6,026 nt of DNA, taken from contig MGQD01000091.1 of assembly GCA_001797695.1 (NCBI GenBank), positions 1-6,026 of the forward strand, read 5' to 3'. Below the pieces are notes generated by a model. It was not told the origin of the DNA. It saw only the letters and a program-made list of their open reading frames with translations, and made no database searches. Below, in pieces: positions 1 through 5,499 of this stretch; positions within the stretch are counted from its first letter, which is position 1, and every line of letters starts with the position of its first letter. Both the position numbers and the translations under genes were made by a program. Source of the stretch: Deltaproteobacteria bacterium RBG_13_49_15. GTDB taxonomy: Bacteria; Desulfobacterota; Desulfobacteria; Desulfobacterales; UBA2156.

Positions 1-356
1 TTTTTTATTTGTTTTAGAAATCACCAAAAGTTTATTCACGAACCATGCCTAAACGTATTCAAATGCCCTGTTATCATTCTTTTTTTTCTATACCTTGTCA
101 TGTTTTTTATGCAACTGCAGGGATTATTTTATCCATATTAGAGTTACTGATAGCAAATACAAGTCCACAGAGCGGCTGGTCGGGCCAGATCATTGAATAC
201 GGTTTGAAATGTAGAGGGTTGTACCGTGTGTTTTTTCGCGAAAGGAAAAAGTGCATGCCTTCCTGAAGTCGTTAGACTGACTAATGTCCATGATACAGTA
301 TATTTCAAATGCAAATCGTGATAGTAAATTCAAAACATGCAATGCAGATATATAAG
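1..356. other. Intergenic stretch with no supportable gene
   Basis: No gene is supported here. The left half is rich in T and A runs and holds only one plus-strand open frame (45-266, 73 codons). That frame has no Shine-Dalgarno and its product has no family-like motif, so I do not call it. A short perfect palindrome, TTTCGCGAAA, lies at 234-243. The hexamer ATGCAG occurs at 342-347 and again at 374-379, flanking the hairpin elements of the next leader. The promoter of the downstream TPR gene should lie here or just after, but I could not find a -35/-10 pair with good spacing; a TATATT at 299-304 lacks a convincing -35. The T-run at positions 1-6 could be the tail of a terminator from a gene to the left, but its stem would be outside the window. 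Confidence 0.6.
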
Positions 357-405
357 TTCCGTCCCTTATAACGATGCAGGAGGGGAATAAGGAGCGGGGT
401 TTTTT
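357..405 (+). terminator. Terminator-like hairpin in the leader of the TPR gene
   Basis: The 5' arm at 357-369 pairs with 387-399. CCTTAT (364-369) matches ATAAGG (387-392) perfectly, C363 faces A393 as a mismatch, and the outer part pairs CCGT (359-362) with GCGG (394-397) including one G-U, with two more possible G-U pairs beyond. The loop is 17 nt, and six T follow at 400-405, as in a Rho-independent terminator. The gene start at 466 is only about 60 nt downstream, so this could end an upstream transcript or act as an attenuator. A competing smaller hairpin, TATAAG (351-356) with CTTATA (365-370), uses the same bases as the terminator's 5' arm. The structure was read by eye, without an energy calculation; the large loop and mismatch keep confidence moderate. 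Confidence 0.45.
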
Positions 406-451
406 ATTGCAGGTCAGCATGTCGGAAGAGATTTTATACCGATCCGGAAGA

Positions 452-457
452 AGGAGG
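452..457 (+). promoter_or_regulatory. Strong ribosome binding site that decides the TPR gene start
   Basis: AGGAGG is followed by a run of G. Three in-frame starts lie just downstream: GTG at 460 (2 nt away, too close), ATG at 466 (8 nt, ideal) and ATG at 472 (14 nt, long). The spacing favours ATG 466. Confidence 0.8.
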
Positions 458-465
458 GGGTGAGA

Positions 466-1659
466 ATGGGAATGAGGAGTGTAAATAGGAATATTAGTTC
501 TTTTCTCGTTTTCAGTATGTTTTTTCTGCTGTCCGCCACCACGACCTCCGCTAAAGTGGTCACCTATATGAAAGAATATAGCTATCAGGCTGGCGAAACG
601 GATAGTAAATTGTCTGCCAGAACCATTGCCATCGAGCAGGTTAAAAGACTGCTCCTTGAGGAATTGGGGACATACATCGTTAGTGAGACGACGGTAAAAA
701 ATTTTGAATTGACCAAAGACCAAATTTCATCTTTCACCACAGGTATTGTGATGACCGTCATTATTGAAGAGAAATGGGATGGGAAAACCTATTTCCTCAA
801 GGCCAAGATAACAGCAGATACCGACGAATTGGTAAGGTTAATCGATCAGTTGCGTCGGGATCATGAGCAAAGTATGAACTGGGAAGAGATGAGGAAAAAG
901 ACGGAGGAGGCGCTCAAAGAGATTGAGAGATTAAAAAAAGAGATCGAAAAAGGGAAGGGGGACAAAGTCAGCCAAGAGAAATACGATAAAGCCGTTAACG
1001 AATTGAACGCCGTGGATTGGTTTAAAAAAGGTATGTTGAAATACCGGACTAAAAATAACAAAGAGGCTATGGAAGCCTTCGACAAGGCAATCGAAATCGA
1101 TCCTAATTATGCCAGGGCTTATGCCGGAAGGGCCGCAATCTATTATGAATGGGGGAAACACTCACAAGCCCTTCGGGAGAGCGAACAGGCTGTCAAGATT
1201 GACCCAAACGTTGCTTGGGGCTTTAACACCCGGGGCTTGGCCCATATTGGTTTGATCAACTACCAAAAGGCCATTGAGGACCTTAACAAAGCCATGGAAC
1301 TTGCGCCGAAATGGGCATGGCCTTACTGCAACCGGAGCACGGCCTATTTTATGTTGAAAAACTATCATCAAGCACTCGAGGATGCCAATAAAGCAATTGA
1401 GCTCGATCCGGAGCTTCCACAAGCGTATTTTAAAAGGGGGAGGGCTCTTGCATCAACGAATAACCTCCAAGATGCCATTAAAAGCTTTAACAAAACGGTT
1501 CAACTCGATCCGACGTTCTCTTGGTCTTTTTTACAGCGAGGGTATGCACTTTTAAAACTCGGGAAAACAGAAGAGGCTGTGGAGGATTTCAAGAGGGCCG
1601 CGAATTTAGGAAACAAAGATGCAGAAAACTATCTCAAACAGAAAGGGATTCCGTGGTGA
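466..1659 (+). CDS. Exported TPR protein with N-terminal FlgT/LPP20-like domain
   Basis: This 397-residue protein is probably exported to the periplasm or cell envelope. Residues 1-29 look like a Sec signal peptide: basic MGMRSVNR start, hydrophobic core around 12-22, likely cleavage after TTTSA (29/30). Residues about 45-128 form an alpha/beta domain with an A-rich helix, a VSETTV segment, a conserved-looking glycine (TTGIV) and a DGKTYFLKAKITAD strand pair; this resembles the N-terminal domains of FlgT- or LPP20-like envelope proteins, a similarity recalled and not searched. Residues about 135-180 are highly charged and probably coiled coil. Six TPRs follow from about 184 to 383; the turn motifs DPN, DPN, APK, DPE, DPT and LGN fall at 212, 246, 280, 314, 348 and near 382, an exact 34-residue period. 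TPRs bind other proteins, so a scaffold role is likely; the partner is unknown. I chose ATG 466 over GTG 460 from ribosome-site spacing. The gene is monocistronic and faces the tRNA gene. Confidence 0.88.
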   Translation: MGMRSVNRNISSFLVFSMFFLLSATTTSAKVVTYMKEYSYQAGETDSKLSARTIAIEQVKRLLLEELGTYIVSETTVKNFELTKDQISSFTTGIVMTVIIEEKWDGKTYFLKAKITADTDELVRLIDQLRRDHEQSMNWEEMRKKTEEALKEIERLKKEIEKGKGDKVSQEKYDKAVNELNAVDWFKKGMLKYRTKNNKEAMEAFDKAIEIDPNYARAYAGRAAIYYEWGKHSQALRESEQAVKIDPNVAWGFNTRGLAHIGLINYQKAIEDLNKAMELAPKWAWPYCNRSTAYFMLKNYHQALEDANKAIELDPELPQAYFKRGRALASTNNLQDAIKSFNKTVQLDPTFSWSFLQRGYALLKLGKTEEAVEDFKRAANLGNKDAENYLKQKGIPW

Positions 1660-1737
1660 TATGTTGGATGAATTTTCCGATAAAGAAGCGAGTCTCTGTT
1701 CCGACAACGGACTGAAGGAGATGCCCGAATTTAAAGA

Positions 1738-1767
1738 GAAAAGCCGCAACTAATTGAAATTGCGGCT
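1738..1767 (-). terminator. Rho-independent terminator of tRNA-Leu, possibly bidirectional
   Basis: AGCCGCAA (1742-1749) and TTGCGGCT (1760-1767) form a perfect 8-bp, GC-rich stem with a 10-nt loop. Read on the minus strand, the stem is followed by TTTTCTCTTT, a good U-tract, and lies just past the tRNA 3' end (1781). On the plus strand the stem is followed only by aattcttatt, so termination of the TPR transcript here would be weaker, though the hairpin would still protect its 3' end. Confidence 0.8.
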
Positions 1768-1780
1768 AATTCTTATTAGG

Positions 1781-1867
1781 TGGTGCCGAAGCGGGGACTC
1801 GAACCCCGACAGGCGCACGCCCACTAGACCCTGAACCTAGCGCGTCTACCAATTCCGCCACTTCGGC
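1781..1867 (-). tRNA. tRNA-Leu(CAG), CCA encoded
   Basis: The minus strand folds into a complete class II tRNA. The acceptor stem GCCGAAG pairs with CTTCGGC over 7 bp, followed by discriminator A and an encoded CCA (1781-1783). The D arm carries AATTGGTAGA. The anticodon stem CTAGG/TCTAG closes the loop TTCAGGG, with anticodon CAG (plus-strand positions 1831-1833), which reads CUG leucine codons. A 15-nt variable arm with a GGC/GCC stem is typical of leucine tRNA. The T arm is CGGGG-TTCGAGT-CCCCG. All stems are intact, so it should be functional. It has its own promoter and terminator and is convergent with the TPR gene and divergent from ribF. No integration scar (duplicated 3' end or integrase) is visible beside it. 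Confidence 0.98.
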
Positions 1868-1889
1868 ACATCTAAGGCGGCAAAACAAG

Positions 1890-1918
1890 TTGATTAATTC
1901 AAACAATTATTATAATAT
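1890..1918 (+). promoter_or_regulatory. Possible ribF promoter overlapping the tRNA promoter
   Basis: TTGATT (1890-1895) lies 17 nt before TAATAT (1913-1918), or 15 nt before a perfect TATAAT (1911-1916). Transcription would begin near 1925, leaving a leader of about 40 nt before the ribF ATG. This is too short to hold an FMN riboswitch, and none of the conserved RFN-element sequence is seen. The -10 region overlaps that of the tRNA promoter on the other strand. The -35 is imperfect, so this is a moderate call. Confidence 0.45.
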
Positions 1919-1939
1919 AAAAATTTTCGATGTTGTCAA
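1909..1939 (-). promoter_or_regulatory. Sigma70-type promoter of tRNA-Leu
   Basis: On the minus strand a perfect TTGACA -35 (plus positions 1934-1939) is followed by an AT-rich stretch with two overlapping -10 choices: TATTAT (1912-1917, 16-nt spacer) or a perfect TATAAT (1909-1914, 19-nt spacer). Either would start transcription about 30-40 nt before the tRNA 5' end at 1867, a normal leader length. No clear GC-rich discriminator of the stringent-control type follows the -10; the sequence there is AT-rich. Confidence 0.75.
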
Positions 1940-1965
1940 GCTTTCTTATTTAAGGCCAAATCGGC

Positions 1966-2898
1966 ATGCGAGTGATCGATACTCTTGAAGAAATTCAAAA
2001 CCAGTTTCCCGGCGCTGTAGTGACCATCGGGAATTTTGATGGTGTCCACATCGGTCACCAGTCTCTTTTTCATGAGGTTATTGCAAAAGCCGAATCGATT
2101 CGTGGTACCGCTATTGCCATCACGTTTAATCCGCATCCGGCGCGGGTGATCAAGGAAAATAGCCATCCACCCCTGATTACCATTCATGAACAGAAGGTGG
2201 AACTGATCGGAAGGTCAGGTATGGATGTTCTGATCACGATTCCGTTTACAAGGGAGTTTGCTCTTATTACCGCCCAATCTTTCATTCGGGACCTTCTGGT
2301 GGGGATTATCGGAATGAAAGCCGTGGTGGTTGGAAGGGATTATACGTTCGGGAGAGATCGGGAAGGAAATATTGAACTGATGAAAGCGCTTTCCCGAAGC
2401 CTCGGCTTCGAGGTCATTGTTTCCGGATGGGTGATGATTCATAATAATAGTTCGGAACGGATCAGCAGCACGCGGATACGGGAACTGGTGATGGAAGGGG
2501 ATGTCGGTGAAGCCCGCAAACTGCTGGGACGTTATTATCAGATCAGAGGAACCGTCATATCCGGCCGGAATCGCGGCGGAAGGCTGCTCGGATTTCCCAC
2601 AGCCAATATCAAATTACAGGATGAATTGTGCCCGAAAAGCGGTGTTTATGCAGTGATGGTCGAATCCAGGGAGAGATGCTATAAGGGCGTGGCGAATATC
2701 GGTTACAGTCCAACCTTCGATGATCATCTGTTTACGATCGAGGTTCATATGATCGATTTTTCCGACAACATATATGGAGAAGCGATAAAAGTGAGCTTCG
2801 TCAAACGGATCCGGGAGGAAATCCGGTTTTCGGGAATTAATGAACTTGCCGATCAAATCCGCAGGGATATAACTGAAGCGAAGATCCTTCTTGAATAA
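1966..2898 (+). CDS. ribF: Bifunctional riboflavin kinase/FAD synthetase
   Basis: RibF phosphorylates riboflavin to FMN and adenylylates FMN to FAD in the cytoplasm. The 310-residue length is normal for the bifunctional form. The N-terminal FAD synthetase (nucleotidyltransferase) domain covers about 15-185: GNFDGVHIGH at 22-31, FNPHP at 54-58, VGRDYTFG at 122-129 and ISSTRIRE at 166-173. The C-terminal flavokinase domain covers about 190-305: GTV at 195-197, GGRLLGFPTANI at 204-215 with the PTAN nucleotide-binding motif, SGVYAV at 225-230, and EVH at 259-261, whose glutamate fits the family's catalytic base. Both domains look intact. The start at ATG 1966 fits the family N-terminus; the ribosome site is weak (AAGG at 1952-1955). 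It is the first gene of the plus-strand cluster, and the membrane protein follows after 15 nt. Confidence 0.97.
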   Translation: MRVIDTLEEIQNQFPGAVVTIGNFDGVHIGHQSLFHEVIAKAESIRGTAIAITFNPHPARVIKENSHPPLITIHEQKVELIGRSGMDVLITIPFTREFALITAQSFIRDLLVGIIGMKAVVVGRDYTFGRDREGNIELMKALSRSLGFEVIVSGWVMIHNNSSERISSTRIRELVMEGDVGEARKLLGRYYQIRGTVISGRNRGGRLLGFPTANIKLQDELCPKSGVYAVMVESRERCYKGVANIGYSPTFDDHLFTIEVHMIDFSDNIYGEAIKVSFVKRIREEIRFSGINELADQIRRDITEAKILLE

Positions 2899-2913
2899 GG
2901 TTTCAATCCATCC

Positions 2914-3996
2914 ATGATGAAAAACATTGCCTACTCCCTGAGCGTGGGGATCGCCTTATCCGGAGTTGCTCTGTATCTGGCGTTTCGCAATGTTCCCGTA
3001 GCACAACTTGCTCAATATCTTTTATCCATTAATTACTTTTGGATTCTTCCTTCAGGCCTGCTGGTTCTCCTCTCGTTTGCCTTGAGAGCCGTGAGGTGGC
3101 GGATTATTCTATACTCCGTTAGGAAAGTCAGTTTTTGGGGGGCGTTTCATCCCATGATGATCGGCTTTATGATCAACTGCATTCTTCCAGGAAGGCTGGG
3201 GGAAGTTGCGAGGCCGGCTATCCTCCAAAAACGGGACCGGGTCCCTTTTTCAAGCGGAATCGCAACGGTGGCTGCGGAGCGGGTTTTTGACATTGCTCTC
3301 CTGGTGATTCTTTTTGTGCTCATGTCGGCATTTGTGCAGATCGACCCGAACCTGAGTATTGAATTCGGCCGGTATCGGCTGGACCATAAAACCCTGGTAT
3401 CGGTGGGAAACGGCATGCTACAACTGATGGGGCTCTTTATTGCCGGGATTGCGCTTATCAGTTTTCAAAAAACCCGTTCCATGATGAACCGGTTTGTTAT
3501 GAAGATTCCATCCCTTTTCTTTTTCACCACGCCCTCATTCAAAACGCGGATAGAGACCAAGGTGTGTCTTGTGATCAACGGAATTTTTGAAAACCTCGCA
3601 TCCGGTTTTTCTCTCATCAAACACCCGAAACGGATTGCTCTCTGCGTCGCCCTATCCGTTTGTATATGGGGGCTTTCTGCAGTTTCCTTTTCCGTTTTTG
3701 CCATCGGATGCCCGGGAATCCATCTTTCCTTTTTTGAAATGGGTGCGGTTCTGGTCATTGTTTGCTTTTTCATCGCCCTTCCATCCGCTCCCGGATTTTG
3801 GGGGTTATGGGAGGCCGGAGGCATTTTTGCAATGTCGCTGTTCGGGGTTTTCAAAAATGAAGCAGCCGGCTTTACTTTGGCCAACCATGCCATACAGGTC
3901 TTTCCGGTCATCATTGCCGGTTTAGTTTCATCTGCCATTACCGGCGTCAAAGTTATGGAAGCGGTAAGGGGAGAAGGAAAAGCGGCAAAGGACTAG
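2914..3996 (+). CDS. Flippase-like integral membrane protein (LPG synthase TM domain family)
   Basis: This 360-residue inner-membrane protein belongs, by motif, to the UPF0104/lysylphosphatidylglycerol synthase transmembrane family, often called flippase-like. About eight hydrophobic segments are visible, near residues 5-24, 44-59, 78-92, 125-142, 168-184, 240-264, 273-291 and 322-346. Family signatures are LPGRLGEVARP at 91-101, the AERVFD helix start at 121-126, and LPSAPGFWGLWEAGG at 289-303. It lacks the soluble C-terminal aminoacyl-transferase domain of MprF, so lipid aminoacylation is not expected; members of this size are linked to lipid or glycolipid handling, but the substrate here is unknown. 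ATG 2914 is immediately followed by a second in-frame ATG (2917), and either could be used; the only ribosome-site-like bases (TAAGG, 2896-2900) are rather far, which suggests coupling to ribF translation. def begins 2 nt after its stop. Confidence 0.85.
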   Translation: MMKNIAYSLSVGIALSGVALYLAFRNVPVAQLAQYLLSINYFWILPSGLLVLLSFALRAVRWRIILYSVRKVSFWGAFHPMMIGFMINCILPGRLGEVARPAILQKRDRVPFSSGIATVAAERVFDIALLVILFVLMSAFVQIDPNLSIEFGRYRLDHKTLVSVGNGMLQLMGLFIAGIALISFQKTRSMMNRFVMKIPSLFFFTTPSFKTRIETKVCLVINGIFENLASGFSLIKHPKRIALCVALSVCIWGLSAVSFSVFAIGCPGIHLSFFEMGAVLVIVCFFIALPSAPGFWGLWEAGGIFAMSLFGVFKNEAAGFTLANHAIQVFPVIIAGLVSSAITGVKVMEAVRGEGKAAKD

Positions 3997-3998
3997 AG

Positions 3999-4508
3999 AT
4001 GGGAATTCTTGAGATCGCTACCTATCCGGATCGGTTTCTACGGCAGGCATCAAAACCGGTTGAGGAGATCGACGGAATGATCCAGGACCTGATTGATGAT
4101 ATGGCCGCCACTATGTATCAGGCGCCTGGTGTCGGGCTGGCGGCAACACAGGTCCGCTTCAATAAAAGCATCCTGATATATGACCTCTATCTCAAAGAAG
4201 GAAGGGGGGCCCTAGAGGTTCTGATTAATCCGAAGATTATCGAAGGGGAGGGGGAAATCATCTCGGAAAGCGAAGGATGTTTGAGCGTACCCGATTTCAG
4301 GGCGGATGTTAATCGCTTTTCACGAATCCTGGTCGAGGGGCTTGACCGGAACGGAAGGCCGCGGCGATTTGAAACGGATGGATTTCTTGCCACCGTATTG
4401 CAGCATGAAATCGACCATTTAAACGGTAAGCTATTCATCGATCACATCAGCGCATTGAAACGGGAGTTATATAAAAGACAGGTCCGGAAGAAACTCAAGA
4501 GCAAGTGA
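3999..4508 (+). CDS. def: Peptide deformylase
   Basis: This cytoplasmic metalloenzyme removes the N-terminal formyl group from new proteins as they leave the ribosome. At 169 residues it has normal length. All three family motifs are present: GVGLAATQ at 44-51 (glutamine 51), EGCLSVP at 92-98 (metal ligand C94) and QHEIDH at 135-140 (metal ligands H136 and H140, catalytic E137). The C-terminal tail is strongly basic (KRQVRKKLKSK), consistent with docking to the ribosome as in other type I deformylases; this is inference. The start ATG has a good ribosome site (AAAGGA at 3986-3991, 7 nt away) inside the end of the membrane-protein gene. Its stop overlaps the fmt start, pairing it with the enzyme that adds the formyl group. 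Confidence 0.98.
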   Translation: MGILEIATYPDRFLRQASKPVEEIDGMIQDLIDDMAATMYQAPGVGLAATQVRFNKSILIYDLYLKEGRGALEVLINPKIIEGEGEIISESEGCLSVPDFRADVNRFSRILVEGLDRNGRPRRFETDGFLATVLQHEIDHLNGKLFIDHISALKRELYKRQVRKKLKSK

Positions 4509-5446
4509 AAAAAAAATTCACGATCGTCTATATGGGGACTCCTGATTTTGCCGTCCCTTCCCTTAGGGGATTGCATAAGAGCGGCCATCAAATTTCATAT
4601 GTGGTCACGCAGCCCGACCGGCCGAAGGGAAGGGGTTGCCGATTGAAGCCTTCCGCGGTAAAATCGGCGGCGCTGGAGTTGGGACTTCCGGTTCTTCAGC
4701 CCTGCTCAATGCAGGAGCCGGATTTGATCAAAAACCTTTCAGGGGTGAATCCTGACCTGTTCGTCGTGGTGGCGTTCGGTTATATTCTTCCAAGGAATTT
4801 ATTGAAAATTCCGGGATCGGGATCGGTTAATATTCATGCTTCCCTTCTTCCGAAGTATCGCGGTCCGGCCCCTATTCAATGGGTCATTATTAATCAGGAG
4901 AAAGAAACAGGTATTACGGCTATTCGGATGGATGAAGGGATGGATACCGGTGACATTCTCCATTTTTCCAGGACTACCCTTTCCATGAATGAAACCGTTG
5001 AAACGTTGTACGACCGATTGGCCAGGATGGGGGCGGATGTTCTGTTGGAGACGATAAACAAAATGGAACAGGGGGACCTGAGTGTGAATCCACAGGATCA
5101 TTCAAAGGCAACCTATGCCCCGATGCTGAAAAAGAGCGATGGGCGGATCGACTGGAAACTGCCTGCTGAAAAAATCGAAGCGTTTATTCGGGGTGTGGCC
5201 CAGTGGCCTGGCGCATTCGCGTTTATCGGGAAGGAGCGGATCAAAATGTTTCTGGCGCGTGTCGAACCGCTCGATCCGCCTGAACCTGCGGGGACCATCC
5301 TTCGAGCTTCTCAAGGTGAATTATGGGTTGCAACCGGAAAAGGGGCCTTATCCATTTTGGAAATCCAGGCGGAATCCGGGAAACGCCTGTTTATCAATGA
5401 TTTTTTAAGGGGAAATAAGATCCCTGAGGGGATCGTTTTGAGCTGA
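4505..5446 (+). CDS. fmt: Methionyl-tRNA formyltransferase
   Basis: Fmt transfers the formyl group from 10-formyltetrahydrofolate to initiator Met-tRNA. At 313 residues it is full length. The N-terminal Rossmann-type domain has MGTPDFAVPSL at 10-20, QPDRPKGRG at 36-44, and the catalytic triad N109 and H111 (in NIHASLLPKYRGPAP) with D147 (in MDEGMDTGD). The C-terminal tRNA-binding domain starts near 205 (APMLKKSDGRIDW) and includes RGVAQWPGAF at 229-238. The start is GTG at 4505, overlapping the def stop as GTGA. No strong ribosome site precedes it, so translation is probably coupled to def. A later start would cut into the MGTPDF strand, so GTG 4505 is well supported. Confidence 0.98.
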   Translation: MKKKFTIVYMGTPDFAVPSLRGLHKSGHQISYVVTQPDRPKGRGCRLKPSAVKSAALELGLPVLQPCSMQEPDLIKNLSGVNPDLFVVVAFGYILPRNLLKIPGSGSVNIHASLLPKYRGPAPIQWVIINQEKETGITAIRMDEGMDTGDILHFSRTTLSMNETVETLYDRLARMGADVLLETINKMEQGDLSVNPQDHSKATYAPMLKKSDGRIDWKLPAEKIEAFIRGVAQWPGAFAFIGKERIKMFLARVEPLDPPEPAGTILRASQGELWVATGKGALSILEIQAESGKRLFINDFLRGNKIPEGIVLS

Positions 5447-5470
5447 ATTGAGTTGTTCAATTCCTTTTTT
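5445..5470 (+). terminator. Weak Rho-independent terminator after fmt
   Basis: GAATTGA (5445-5451) and TCAATTC (5457-5463) form a perfect 7-bp stem with a 5-nt loop, followed by a C and six T (5465-5470). The stem begins within the fmt stop codon. It is AT-rich, so it may be leaky. It suggests reduced transcription into rsmB, or a separate rsmB promoter, though no such promoter is evident in the remaining 29 nt. Confidence 0.5.
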
Positions 5471-5499
5471 GATTTTCCAGGCCAAAAGGGTGCGTCAAT

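Noticed and set aside
45..266. 73-codon plus-strand open frame in the left intergenic region
   Set aside because: No ribosome site, no recognisable motif, cysteine- and phenylalanine-rich product from AT-rich DNA, and no operon partner.
407..439. Promoter TTGCAG (407-412) with TTATAC (434-439) before the TPR gene
   Set aside because: The spacer is 21 nt, too long for a normal sigma70 promoter, and neither box is strong.
190..723. 177-codon minus-strand open frame
   Set aside because: It runs across the leader and into the start of the well-supported TPR gene on the other strand, and its product has no family-like features.
1781..1867. tRNA-Leu as a possible integration site for a mobile element
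   Set aside because: No integrase, no repeated copy of the tRNA 3' end in the window, and ordinary housekeeping genes on the ribF side.
1919..1965. FMN riboswitch before ribF
   Set aside because: The leader is too short and none of the conserved riboswitch sequence is present.
3465..3950. 161-codon minus-strand open frame
   Set aside because: Antisense shadow of the membrane-protein gene; its composition follows the complement of hydrophobic codons.
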